Origin: Symbiodinium microadriaticum
Lineage: Eukaryota > Sar > Dinophyceae > Suessiales > Symbiodiniaceae
Reading direction: 5' to 3'
Assembly: GCA_001939145.1 (NCBI GenBank)
Contig: LSRX01000596.1
Span: forward strand, 347,730-411,729
DNA length: 64,000 bases
Shown: positions 46,741 to 55,610 of the stretch, in pieces
Layout: each line of letters opens with the position of its first letter
Numbering within the stretch: position 1 is the first letter of the stretch
Notes under the pieces: generated by a model
The model's input: the letters and a program-made list of their open reading frames with translations, nothing else
Told to the model about the DNA's origin: nothing
Databases searched by the model: none
Translations under genes and position numbers: made by a program

Positions 46741-47200
46741 TGCTCAACCCGTAACTAGCCTGGACATGTTCCTGCTGTCTAGCCAAGCTGTTATGTCTTG
46801 TGATGTCTTGTGCAAACGGCCACGCCACTGTCGGTTGCTGGAAATACCTTCAACTCACACCCAGTTGACATGGCAGAATGGTGCGACAAACAAGGAGCAG
46901 CACGAACAAGCGCACATCCGCGGCCTCGAGGTTATTGCGGCATGGCAACTTCGTCTTCATGAGCCTACTGCCATCACAGTGTTGCAGGCTGCTGCCATGA
47001 CTCAACGCCTTAACGTCCTGTCGATTTCAATCTTCCAATGAGTCCGGATACAAAGTTTGATCACAACCTGTGACACCAGCTGCAATGTCGCATGCGCCCA
47101 CTTCCTCCTGCTGCACATGCTTGGAAAACATCTTTCCTCAACGGCATTCCAATGTGTTGTCAACTGCCATCCCAAACGAAAGTCACACACTTTCTCTCTC
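46741..47200. other. Upstream region of the oxygenase gene
   Basis: No gene was found on either strand. It should hold the promoter or trans-splice acceptor of the 46740 gene. No spliced-leader remnant was seen here. Confidence 0.3.
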
Positions 47201-47202
47201 TG

Positions 47203-47221
47203 TGCTTCTCTCTCTCTCTCT

Positions 47222-47260
<39 letters not shown>

Positions 47261-47330
47261 GGGCATAGGGACGGGTCAACGTCCCCGGGCCAAAGCGGCC
47301 CACCCAATAATACTCTCTCTCTCTCTCTCG
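47203..47330. repeat. (CT)n tracts
   Basis: (CT)n at 47203-47258 and a shorter (CT)n at 47311-47330, separated by about 50 bp of unique sequence. The opposite strand reads as Arg/Glu runs that are not coding. Confidence 0.95.
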
Positions 47331-47689
47331 AGAACTGACTGGCTTTGCAGCACCTCCGACGACCACGCAAGCCTACTTCGGCACGTGGTCTGAAACCCCA
47401 ATATGCCCAAAACCAAGCCAACCCATGCAGCACTAGGTTTTTCCCTTTTGAATGTGCTCGGCCGGTGCGCACTCAAAACGCGGGCTATGTGCGGGGCGTC
47501 TTCTTTCATGTGCTCCAGGTTTGGACGGATGCTATAAATATATGTTCTTTCTCTTTCCTGCTTGGAAGCGGAAAAACAACACCTGACGTGCACGTGACAA
47601 CATCAGGTGATTTCAAGCTGCGACCTTCACCAGCTATGCGTGGAAATTGTATTCATGCCCATGCGTCGTAACCCCTTAATGATCCTTAA

Positions 47690-48187
47690 TGTGGGGTGGA
47701 TTCGTTCTTCGGCTTACTGGCTTACTACAGCCCTTTCCCGCGTGCTTCTGCGGAATAGACTGCGATAGCTCAATGAGTTGTCTAAGTTTTTTGTTTTGCT
47801 GCAACCCCGCCCACTGAGCCCAATCATCAGCCTGGTTGAAAAGCAAGCGACCCTCGCCATTGGCAATATTGATTACAAGCTTCGCTCCGATGTGCATGCA
47901 CGTGAAGTCGTCATTGATGTCTACTATCTAAGCTCTGGTTTCTTTTCTCACGCACCTTTTTCCTGCTGCCGCTGGCGTCCGTGGCTTTCCCGTTGGCTTC
48001 TTAAGGCTTACGTTTTGCTACGGTCGGAACGGCACACGACTTTCCCCGGTGCCGGAGGTCCAGCACCGTGCCCAGGCTGGGCCCAGCTCCCGGTCCAGCA
48101 CGACCACGGGCCGTGCCCGCAACGGCCTGCCATCATCTGGAGCAGCCTCCGAGGAGCCACTGCGTAGCAAAGCAACTGCTGTCACGA
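47690..48187 (-). mobile_element. APE-type LINE ORF1 fragment (5'-truncated relic)
   Basis: Minus-strand frames resemble ORF1 of the element at 53.8-54.8 kb. The 47676-47897 frame reads HIGAKLVINIANGEGRLLFN against HIGTKLVIKIANGEGRLLFN there. Upstream, TAVALLRSGS is shared in a second frame, so the copy is frameshifted. At the DNA level the homology (GAGCCACTGCGTAGCAAAGC) continues up to 48187 and stops exactly where the spliced-leader sequence begins. The middle (about 47940-48110) has diverged strongly. It is not functional. Confidence 0.75.
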
Positions 48188-48209
48188 TCCGTAGCCATTT
48201 TGGCTCAAG
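48188..48209 (+). other. Dinoflagellate spliced leader (DinoSL), 22 nt, genomic copy
   Basis: All 22 bases match the DinoSL consensus, which begins D-CCGTAGCC and ends TTTTGGCTCAAG, with T as the variable first base. Known biology: DinoSL is trans-spliced onto nuclear mRNAs in dinoflagellates, so a genomic copy joined to other sequence usually marks a reverse-transcribed mRNA. No donor GT follows directly (the next bases are TCGTGC), so this is not an SL RNA gene. It lies at the exact boundary between two retroelement fragments. Confidence 0.92.
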
Positions 48210-49316
48210 TCGTGCACGAAATCCTTCCCGGCTGTATGCCTGAATCGCCTCCATGCCATGTCGGCTGCGGTGACAGGCCAGCTGTGCGCCGGAGTTTCTT
48301 CGGCCGCCTTGTCGGCTGTCTGGTGGGCCGCATCCCTGCCGCCGACGTGCAGGGAAAGCCTGACCCACGCAGCCCTCATGTGCAGTGGCGCCACTCCCCG
48401 GTACCTCGCACCAGGCACGAAGTGTTACAGTACTTACTGCGGGGAGGCGAGGCCGCGGTGCGCGAGGAGTCATGCCGGCGGAGAGTCTCCACCAGGAATC
48501 GCCGAGCTGGGCGCTCACGTCTGGCAGGGAAGCAAGCCATCCTCCGAGCACAGCCTGAACACCTGGGCATTGGCCACCCGCATTTCATCGCAGCATTTGC
48601 GGAAAGCCGGATGCACACTGAACGACAGTTTTTGAACCAATTGCTTCGCCTCCCCGATTTACAATGTGCGTGGCTCCTCCTCTCTATATGTGCCTCGCCG
48701 CGAGCTAACGCGCCCGCCAACTGGAGGGAAGGGACGCCGAAACGACTCGCCTCCGTAGCGCACCGGTGGCACGCAACCTCCTTCACGCCGGCTGAAGGCT
48801 GGCAGGGAGCCCGTCCTAGCGAACAATCGCGGATGGCGCCCGCCCACCAATTGGCCGATTGGCTGGCAGCGCAGTGCGTCGCGAACTCGCAACCTACACC
48901 CCCGCGAGCGCACGTTGCTACCAGACATGCCACCCAACGCCTCACGCTCTTGCGCTGTCAAGCTGGGCCGCACGCGGGTACCTGGTTAACCGCCATCCCG
49001 GCCGAGCCATGCCGAGCCAACCACCACACTGTGCCCGGAGACCAGGCAACTTGCGTCGCGCCGCCGTTTGCGCCTCCCACTCCCCCTCCGTCTACATCGG
49101 TGCGGCCCCTCTCCCGGGTGCGGCGGGCTCGTCGACGTCTTCGGCGACCATGCCTTAGCCTGCCTTCGCACCAGGCTCTTGGGCCGGCGAGAACGGGCGT
49201 GATGGGAATCGCGCGCGATGCCATTGCGTCAGGTGGTCCCGCAGCAGTGCCTGTCCACCACCACTGCTTCTGGCATTCCTTGTCAGACGACAGACGCCGT
49301 CCTTGACTTGGTGATG
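48210..49316 (+). mobile_element. RLE-type LINE relic preceded by DinoSL (plus strand)
   Basis: Decayed copy of the C-terminal half of the ORF at 49432-52989, read over several frames. Near 48530-48700 are VWQGSKPSSE, IGHPHFIAAFAESRMHTERQ and LPDLQCAWLLLSICASPRAN, matching the post-RT region (LLSSLPGLGDTQVSWLLLLY). Near 49090-49190, GGLVDVFGDHALAC matches the zinc-knuckle region. Near 49221-49310, QVVPQQCLSTTTASGIPC then LDLVMF matches the start of the restriction-like endonuclease. The match stops at 49316, where the T run of the neighbouring minus-strand element begins. Multiple stops and frameshifts make it non-functional. Confidence 0.75.
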
Positions 49317-52300
49317 TTTTTTTCCGACGAACCTTTTTGCAAGCATCCGGGCGCGGTCCCAGTGCAGCAGACTACCGGAGTCAACCAAACCAACGACCAA
49401 ACCCCTAACCATCCCGAGCATGGAGGCAAGCTCACCCCATGCGGGAGGTGAACGGAGGTGTTTCGGACGAGTCAGCAAGGACGTCACTCAAGAGAGGACC
49501 CTCGCCATCAAGGTTTGCGGTGTTGGACATGGGAAGGGACATCAAGCTGGCGGCAAAGGAGCGTGCGGCAGCTATGGAGAGAAGTCCAGACCACCGGGTG
49601 ACAAAGGCGGCAACACAGGCAGCGCGCTGGGTCACGGCGGCACTGCGCGCCCGCGCCCGCGCGAGCAAGCGGATGAAGGCGGCAGCTTCGGCACTCCAGC
49701 GACCCCCGACTTCAAGACCGAGCACTACCAGGCGGCACCGCCGGGCGTCGGCGAACTCAGGGTAGGTACGCTCTTTTGCCCGGCGTGCTTCAGCCAACGC
49801 TGCTCCAGCGGTGCTGCCTCTCCGGCGACGGGGCACACCGGCAGAAGTAAGCGGCGAGACCAGTGTAGTGTCAACGGCCAATTGCGAGCCTCCCCACAAC
49901 GGCAAGCCATTGGCGATCACCTCGATGCGGCGCTCATCATGACGGTGTGCCTGGAGGTTCAAGTCTCGCACCAGGACGTGTGTGGCGACAGCGGCACCAG
50001 CCTCACGGCAGACCCGGGCAGCTGCACGTTCGAGCGGTCCACCCCGTGCCCTGAGAACACCAGACCGGGGGCAGGCAGCGACGTGGTCACCAACAGCATC
50101 AAGCGGACGCCCACAGCGGCATCGTGCAGGAGCAAGTGGTAGAGGGAGCCGCAAGCGACGGAGAAGCAGGACCCGGAAGAGAGCTGAGTCGAGGGCGAGC
50201 TCTGGGCCGACAGGGCGAACAGTGAGCAACCTGGCGGCGAAAGGGCCGGACTGTGAGTCGAGGAGTGCGAGCTCTGCAGGCCCGACGGCGCGGCGGTGCT
50301 CGGCCGAGGCACGATCGTCGAGGACGCGAGAAGCAGAGCGTTGCCAGCCCCGATACGGGACATCGGGGTCATCAGGGTCGGCATCGTCCGGAGCGGGTGC
50401 AGGGCAATGCCGGGGCAAGTCAGCCCACCGCGGAACCGCAAAGCCAGCCTCAGCAAGGGCATCGGAGGCCTGCGCTAGGTCTTGCACAGGCGACCACTCG
50501 AGGACACTGCGTGTGTCAAGAGCTTGCACCAGGGAGTTGACAAGCGGTGCGTCTCGTACACGAAGGACAGCAACCGCGTCAGCCCAGGACGCCCAGTACG
50601 CTGCAGGTGCGTGCAAGGCAGCACTACGCAACCCAAGCCCACCATGACGAAGAGCAAGTTGTGCAACACGGGCAGCTGCTGGTGGCAAGGGGGACGGCCC
50701 CTCCGCAAGCAACAACGCGCTCAAGACTGTGAGCACACGAGCATCGTGTGCGTGTGCAAAGTCACGTGTCAAACGAGGTGGAAGAGTGCGCAAGGCAAAC
50801 TGTGCGCGGGGGGCAGCTGTGTAGAGAAGCAGCAGCCAAGAGACCTGTGTGTCACCGAGCCCGGGCAACGACGAGAGCAGAGTTTCGTGCCGGTCCGAGA
50901 GAGTTTGCAAGTGCTTGGCGACGAACTGCGGCTCACCGAAAGGAGTACCGAGCAGGAGTATGCCACGTGATGAAGGCTCCAGGGCAGGGTCCCCGAACCA
51001 CACACGGGAAGCCGACGAAAGCTCCCCCAAGCCATCCGGGGTAAGGCCAGCGCCGTTCCAGATGGCGGTCTTGTCAACATTGAGGCGCAGGCGAGTGTGA
51101 CGAGCAAGGTGATGCTCGAAACGACGGACAAGATGCAACACACGCTCGGGGGCAGCGAGGATGGTGACATCATCGAGGTAAGCCAACACGCGTTCCCCAA
51201 GGTCTTCACGGAGCTCACGCTGAAGGTCAGTGAGGGCAGGCTGCAAACCCAAACAGAACAGAGCTGGGCTTAAAGGATCCCCTTGCTCAACGCCTTCGGC
51301 TTGGCGCAGATGTCGAGTGGTGGCGCCTTGCTGCCACACGAAGGACGACGGACGACCCAACCAGAGCCTAGCAAAAGGGAGCAACGCAGCAGCAGCAGGG
51401 AGGGACCGGAGTTCCTGAAGAATCGACTGGCGGCTGATGCCGTCGTAAGCGGCGGATGCGTCCAAGGAAACAACAGTAAGGTTCGGATCATGTGCGCACC
51501 TAGCCTGCACAGCATGCACTAAGGCATCCAAGCCAGCACGATTGCCAAGGGCATACTGGTGTGGACAAGCCTCCTCGACGGCGCCAGCGAATTGCTGCGC
51601 GAGTGTGCGCGCGACAATGCGCCTAAAGAAGTCGCCAACGACCAACCCACGGGTACCCCCGCTCGGCTTAGTAAGGGCAACAACCCGGCCAAGTCCAAAC
51701 GCGGGCAAGATGGCAGGAGGGATTTGCGCTTGCGCAAGCAGGGTCGCGACATCAACGAACGCCTGCGAAGACTCCTCATCATCCAAGACAACACGTGCAA
51801 TTTCGGCAGTGAACCCAGAAGGCCCGGGAGCAGCCCCTTTCCGGGCCCGGCGTAAATTGGAGAGCAATGCTCTGCTGTCAAGTGCAACGGGCGACGGCGG
51901 CTCCCAATCAAGCAAATCCGTCGCGAGGGGGCCGTACGGCTCGGGCGGGCGACGGCTGGGGTCAGAGAGCTGCTCGAAGGTGGCATCGGTGGACGGCGCG
52001 AGCGGGTCGGCTGTCAACGCTTGACGTGCGGCGGACAGCTCCCCAAGGTGGGCGAGGTGCACTGCTCGCCGCGCCCGCGCATCGCCCGAGGTTGCAACGC
52101 GGTGACCAGCGGCCGCCTCAGGCGAGGGTTGGGAAATAGCATCCTGAAGCAGTGAGGCCCAGTCACCCCGGGAGAACGCCTGGAATCTGGCCAGCAGAAA
52201 AGCTCTTGGAATACGGGCACCACCGGCCGGCCTGTGCAACAGCATGCGTGGAAGGAAGAACCAAAGTTTCCAGGCCCGGACCAACTCAGGTCCAGCTGGA

Positions 52301-53095
52301 GCGCGGGCACAAGACCGAATCAAATCCAAAGCCAAACGAAAGGAGCTTCGCAACACACCTTTACAGAACTGCGGGGGGACCCGGAACAGGCGGCAGGGCT
52401 GCGCAAGGATATCCTCAGCTACAAACGGGTCAAGGTTCGCCAAGGATGCTCGGTAGCGCAACCGGGCGTCAGCGCCGGGATCGCTTCCGTGGGACGGTAC
52501 ATCAGGCCTGGGCTGATGGTCAGCTTCGCCAGGGGTGCTGGAGCTGCTCGAGCTAGAGTCCGAGGTGCTCGAGCTCGGAGACACGCTGGGAGGTCCGAGG
52601 TGTGGTTCGGCATTTGCGGTGCGGGGGTGGCCGTGCAAGGCTGTCTGGCCGCCACCGTATGGTTGAGGAGGAGGGTCATCGGCGACAGGGGGCAGGCCGT
52701 TGCGAGGAAGTGCAGCAACGTCACGCAACAGCGCCGATGCCGCCCGCTCTCCCATAAAGACATGTAGCAACGCCTCCTGGACGGTGGCAGGTATGTACCC
52801 GTCAAGCATTGTCACGTGTTGCCACACCCAGAGCAAGTGGACCAGGGTGTTGGCAGGGAGGGTGTTAGCTTCAGCGGCGAGGGTTAACAACAGTTGTGCC
52901 TCAGGAACTGGAAGCGCTCTCCCCTCCTCGGTGGCTAGTTGCTGCAAGGTATGCAATGCATGCACCAACGCGGCTGGTTCGACCGGCATTGCGTGGCGGA
53001 GGGTGGTGAGGCCGCGCTGCCAGAGTGGCGCATACAAGGCGTGAGCTTCCCAGGCGGCGAGTGCAGCAGGGTGGAGGCGGCCAACGGCAAGTCAC
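49317..53095 (-). mobile_element. RLE-type non-LTR retrotransposon (LINE), nearly intact ORF
   Basis: The minus-strand element spans from a seven-base A tail (T run 49317-49323) to about 53095, where its frame opens after a TGA inside endonuclease sequence of another LINE. It is interpreted as 5'-truncated. The 3' UTR is about 110 bp. There are no long terminal repeats. It appears to have inserted next to, or within, an older plus-strand copy of its own family (ending 49316). Confidence 0.75.
49432..52989 (-). CDS. LINE polyprotein: reverse transcriptase, zinc knuckle, restriction-like endonuclease
   Basis: An uninterrupted frame of 1185 codons from ATG 52989; the frame is open about 35 codons further upstream. 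Numbering below counts from 53037. The N-terminal 190 residues include a Ser-rich linker. Reverse transcriptase spans about 385-720: VVSLDASAAYDG (motif A, D526), VEQGDPLSPALF (585-594) and AYLDDVTIL (catalytic D622-D623). After a thumb-like region comes CRCG...DAVGDHVAAC (C973, C975, H985, C989), a zinc-knuckle-like motif. ERRIEV then LAVDTTLV (near 1036-1060) fit the PD-(D/E)xK-type endonuclease of R2/CRE-like LINEs. No APE endonuclease is present. Frame integrity suggests a recent insertion, although the 5' part of the element seems to be missing. Confidence 0.8.
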   Translation of the reverse strand: MPVEPAALVHALHTLQQLATEEGRALPVPEAQLLLTLAAEANTLPANTLVHLLWVWQHVTMLDGYIPATVQEALLHVFMGERAASALLRDVAALPRNGLPPVADDPPPQPYGGGQTALHGHPRTANAEPHLGPPSVSPSSSTSDSSSSSSSTPGEADHQPRPDVPSHGSDPGADARLRYRASLANLDPFVAEDILAQPCRLFRVPPQFCKGVLRSSFRLALDLIRSCARAPAGPELVRAWKLWFFLPRMLLHRPAGGARIPRAFLLARFQAFSRGDWASLLQDAISQPSPEAAAGHRVATSGDARARRAVHLAHLGELSAARQALTADPLAPSTDATFEQLSDPSRRPPEPYGPLATDLLDWEPPSPVALDSRALLSNLRRARKGAAPGPSGFTAEIARVVLDDEESSQAFVDVATLLAQAQIPPAILPAFGLGRVVALTKPSGGTRGLVVGDFFRRIVARTLAQQFAGAVEEACPHQYALGNRAGLDALVHAVQARCAHDPNLTVVSLDASAAYDGISRQSILQELRSLPAAAALLPFARLWLGRPSSFVWQQGATTRHLRQAEGVEQGDPLSPALFCLGLQPALTDLQRELREDLGERVLAYLDDVTILAAPERVLHLVRRFEHHLARHTRLRLNVDKTAIWNGAGLTPDGLGELSSASRVWFGDPALEPSSRGILLLGTPFGEPQFVAKHLQTLSDRHETLLSSLPGLGDTQVSWLLLLYTAAPRAQFALRTLPPRLTRDFAHAHDARVLTVLSALLLAEGPSPLPPAAARVAQLALRHGGLGLRSAALHAPAAYWASWADAVAVLRVRDAPLVNSLVQALDTRSVLEWSPVQDLAQASDALAEAGFAVPRWADLPRHCPAPAPDDADPDDPDVPYRGWQRSASRVLDDRASAEHRRAVGPAELALLDSQSGPFAARLLTVRPVGPELALDSALFRVLLLRRLRLPLPLAPARCRCGRPLDAVGDHVAACPRSGVLRARGGPLERAAARVCREAGAAVATHVLVRDLNLQAHRHDERRIEVIANGLPLWGGSQLAVDTTLVSPLTSAGVPRRRRGSTAGAALAEARRAKERTYPEFADARRCRLVVLGLEVGGRWSAEAAAFIRLLARARARSAAVTQRAACVAAFVTRWSGLLSIAAARSFAASLMSLPMSNTANLDGEGPLLSDVLADSSETPPFTSRMG

Positions 53096-53783
53096 TCTGG
53101 CCGAAGTTCGCCGCTGTCAATTCATGTCCTGGGCTGCTGCCAACATTGTAGACAGTCACCTGCTCGGAAGCCTCGTGATCAAACATCGTGTTTGCAACAA
53201 CGAAATCAAAAGTTTCGCATAACTGTAGTAATAAGCTGCGGTTGGATTGGGGGTTTTCTTCTGCTGCTGAACATCCGAAGACGTGCGGACCAATGCAAGC
53301 AGGATCGGAATCGAAATGCCTATGCAAGCGAGCGTTGAAGTCCCCAATGACGAGCAAAGGACCGTGATGCGATATCTTGGACACCGTTTTCCCCAAGCTC
53401 TGGAAAAATGCTGGCCTGTCGTGAAAAGGTTTGCCACTATGCGGCGTGTAAACATTGCAGATCCCCATCTTGCCACCTTGCACTCGGACTTTGAGTGTGA
53501 TCATCCGTGGAGAATGCTGATTGAAACCAATTATACTGCGGCGCATCTGCGGCGCAATCAAAAAGCCCACACCCGCTGTCTCCACATGCCCGCTTTCCGC
53601 GTCATCGTCGTGACCAGAGAGAATTAACAAGAAACCACCATCCGTAACGCGATATTCGGAACCCGGCCGATAAGTATCTTGTATACCCAAAACTGCCATA
53701 TGATGCTTCTGCATGTGCCACTGAAGCTGCTCGATCTTACTGTCTGTCAAACCTTCGACTTTCCACGTTGCAATGTTTTGAAT
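53096..53783 (-). pseudogene. APE-like endonuclease of a LINE (truncated)
   Basis: The frame opens after a TGA at 53786-53784 and reads IQNIATWKVEGLTDSKIEQL, the usual N-terminus of LINE AP endonucleases. ETAGVGFLIAP follows, then GICNVYTPHS and LVIGDFNARLH (the GDFNA catalytic motif). It ends around TAANFGQSDLPLA, just where the Asp-His part of the domain should be. The final SDH motif is absent, and the frame then passes into sequence of the adjacent RLE-type element. It is therefore non-functional. Confidence 0.7.
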
Positions 53784-54813
53784 TCACGTGCACTGATTTG
53801 GACTGTACCATCGCGAAAATCCAATCCTGAGCATAAACGGTTTCTGCCGAAAGATCCCCAGGTTGTGTTGGCCGAAACCCTTCCCCACGTGCTTCTGCAG
53901 AATGGATTGTGATCGCTCAATAAATTGACGAAGCTCCTCGCTTTGCTGCAACTCCTCCCACTGAGCCCAATCATCAGCCCAATTGAAAAGCAAACGACCC
54001 TCGCCGTTGGCAATCTTGATTACGAGCTTTGTACCGATGTGCATGCACGTGAAGTCGTCATTGATGTTTATTTCTTGCTTCCAAAAGCCCCACTGAGCAA
54101 GCTGCCATCTCAAGCCCATGAGAAAAAGTTTTCGAGCACGTACAGGCACGGGTAGGTCTTGCGTGGCCCAAACTGGCGATTCGCCAATCTTCAAAGAGCC
54201 ACTCCGTAACAAGGCAACTGCTGTGTCACGATCTACGACGGAAGCAAACTTCACAAATAGCAAGCCTTGGAACTTCTCCGACTTGATATACGTGCTCATG
54301 ATGCTAGGACCCCGCATCGAAACCAACGTATTCGTCACCCATGTTGTTGCCGACTGACTGCATGTCCAGTAGTGTTGCCAAACCGCCCACCACCATGACT
54401 TTCGCTGGCTCAAGCTTGTCGGGTCTGGGGGAGAGGCGCAAACCATCAATTTGCATTTGCAAATCCGCGATTTGTTTTTCAACGGAAAAGCTGTGCTCTG
54501 ATGCGCGCGAACGTGGTGTAGCATCTTTGGACTCCAGCAGTGCTTCTATCTTCTCGATGCGGTCACCATGATTTTTCAACTGTTGGTCGATGTTGTCCAC
54601 CCGGTTACCAAGCACCGTCTCCATGCTTGTCAGCCTAGCTTCCATAGGAGAAATGCCCATCCGAATTTCGCGACGCACAATATCGGCTATCGTACTTGCA
54701 GACAGACCCACGGTTTCATCAGGCGTTGGCAGAAGCTCATCGTCAAGCTCATTTAACGGTGATTTTGATTGCTCTCGTTTCCTGACTCTCCTTTCCGGCG
54801 TCATTGAGGTCAT
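53784..54813 (-). pseudogene. LINE ORF1 with coiled coil and RRM-like fold (frameshifted)
   Basis: From ATG 54813 (MTSMTPERRVRKREQSKSPL) the protein has a basic start and a coiled coil (about residues 55-100: NRVDNIDQQLKNHGDRIEKI). It then meets a frame break near 54345-54350. The reading continues in another frame with TNTLVSMRGPSIMSTYIKS and FQGLLFVKFASVVDRDTAVA, an RNP1-like strand typical of RRM-containing ORF1 proteins. HIGTKLVIKIANGEGRLLFN and a helical tail (SEELRQFIERSQSILQKH) follow. It was probably an RNA-binding chaperone for the retrotransposon. In this copy it cannot be translated as one protein without frameshifting. Confidence 0.65.
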
Positions 54814-54889
54814 CGCACCGCAGGCCACAGCTTCCGGAAAAGAGTCTAAGCCAAAGAAAAACTTGAGCCTTGAGCCACGGTAAACCTAG

Positions 54890-55610
54890 CTTGAGCCACG
54901 AGGGTGGCGGCGCGTAAAACACCGGAACGGGGGCATGCAGCGAGGTGATCTGCGAACTCCTCCTGGCGAGGCAGTGGCAGAAAGAGGCAGTGAGAGGCAG
55001 GGGGGTCCGTAGGCGTCGCAACAGCAACACTCGAAAGAGTGGTGCAAGTGAGACTTCAGGGCGGCAGCAGAACTCGTCGACGGCCCTGGATGCAGGCAAT
55101 GCCATCCACGTGTGGTGTCGAGCTGAGGTTCTTCGTCCTCATCATCAAGGGGCGCAGGAGTCGTCAACGGCTCGGGCCAGGGAGGAAGGGCAAACCTGAA
55201 CGCAGTCAAGGAAGCAGGAGCGAGGGAGAACGAGGAGGAGCGACTGTAGCACTTCTGGAGCTGGCGAAACCCCCGCAAGAGTGTCGACGAGCGCACGCGC
55301 ATAGGCAGGATCCCGAGAGGCTATGACAGGCAGCACGTCGGCCCGAGAAATCCAATAAGCGGCCGGTGCATGCCGTGCCGCACTGCGAAGCCCCAAGCCC
55401 CTATGGCGCAGGGCAAGCTGTGCCCGAGCAGTGGCAAGCAAAGGATAGCAAGCGGACAGCAGCGTGTCAAGGCAAGCGAGCACGGCATCATGGTGCTTGT
55501 ACAAGGGCCAGGCATAGAGTGGGTCCAAACATGTGTGGCTGATGGTGCATGCATTCTACGTAGGTTGCGCATGAAGTTTGCGTACGCAACACGCAAGTAA
55601 CAGTCCGCCC
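54890..55610 (-). mobile_element. RLE-type LINE relic (minus strand)
   Basis: A decayed, frameshifted copy of the post-RT region of the 49.4-53.0 kb ORF. It includes LRHRGLGLRSAARHAPAAYW (against LRHGGLGLRSAALHAPAAYW), then FRVLLLRRLRTPLPL and ACPRSGVLRA. It starts near 55610 with LRVAYANFMRNLR and ends near 54900, next to the 5' end of the APE-type element, which seems to have inserted there. Several stops and frame changes. Confidence 0.75.

Larger units (their letters stand above)
53096..54905 (-). mobile_element. APE-type LINE, 5' part (ORF1 plus truncated endonuclease)
   Basis: Minus-strand element with a short 5' UTR, ORF1 (frameshifted) and an endonuclease ORF that breaks off at about 53095 where the RLE-type element begins. 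Its reverse transcriptase is not found in the window. At its 5' end (54905-54863 on the minus strand) the motif GTGGCTCAAG occurs twice, and the second copy is followed by GCTCAAG, resembling decayed spliced-leader ends. Confidence 0.65.

Noticed and set aside
48068-49306. 412-codon plus-strand frame taken as a host gene
   Set aside because: Pieces in all three frames match the LINE family, so it is a decayed retroelement with a fortuitously long frame.
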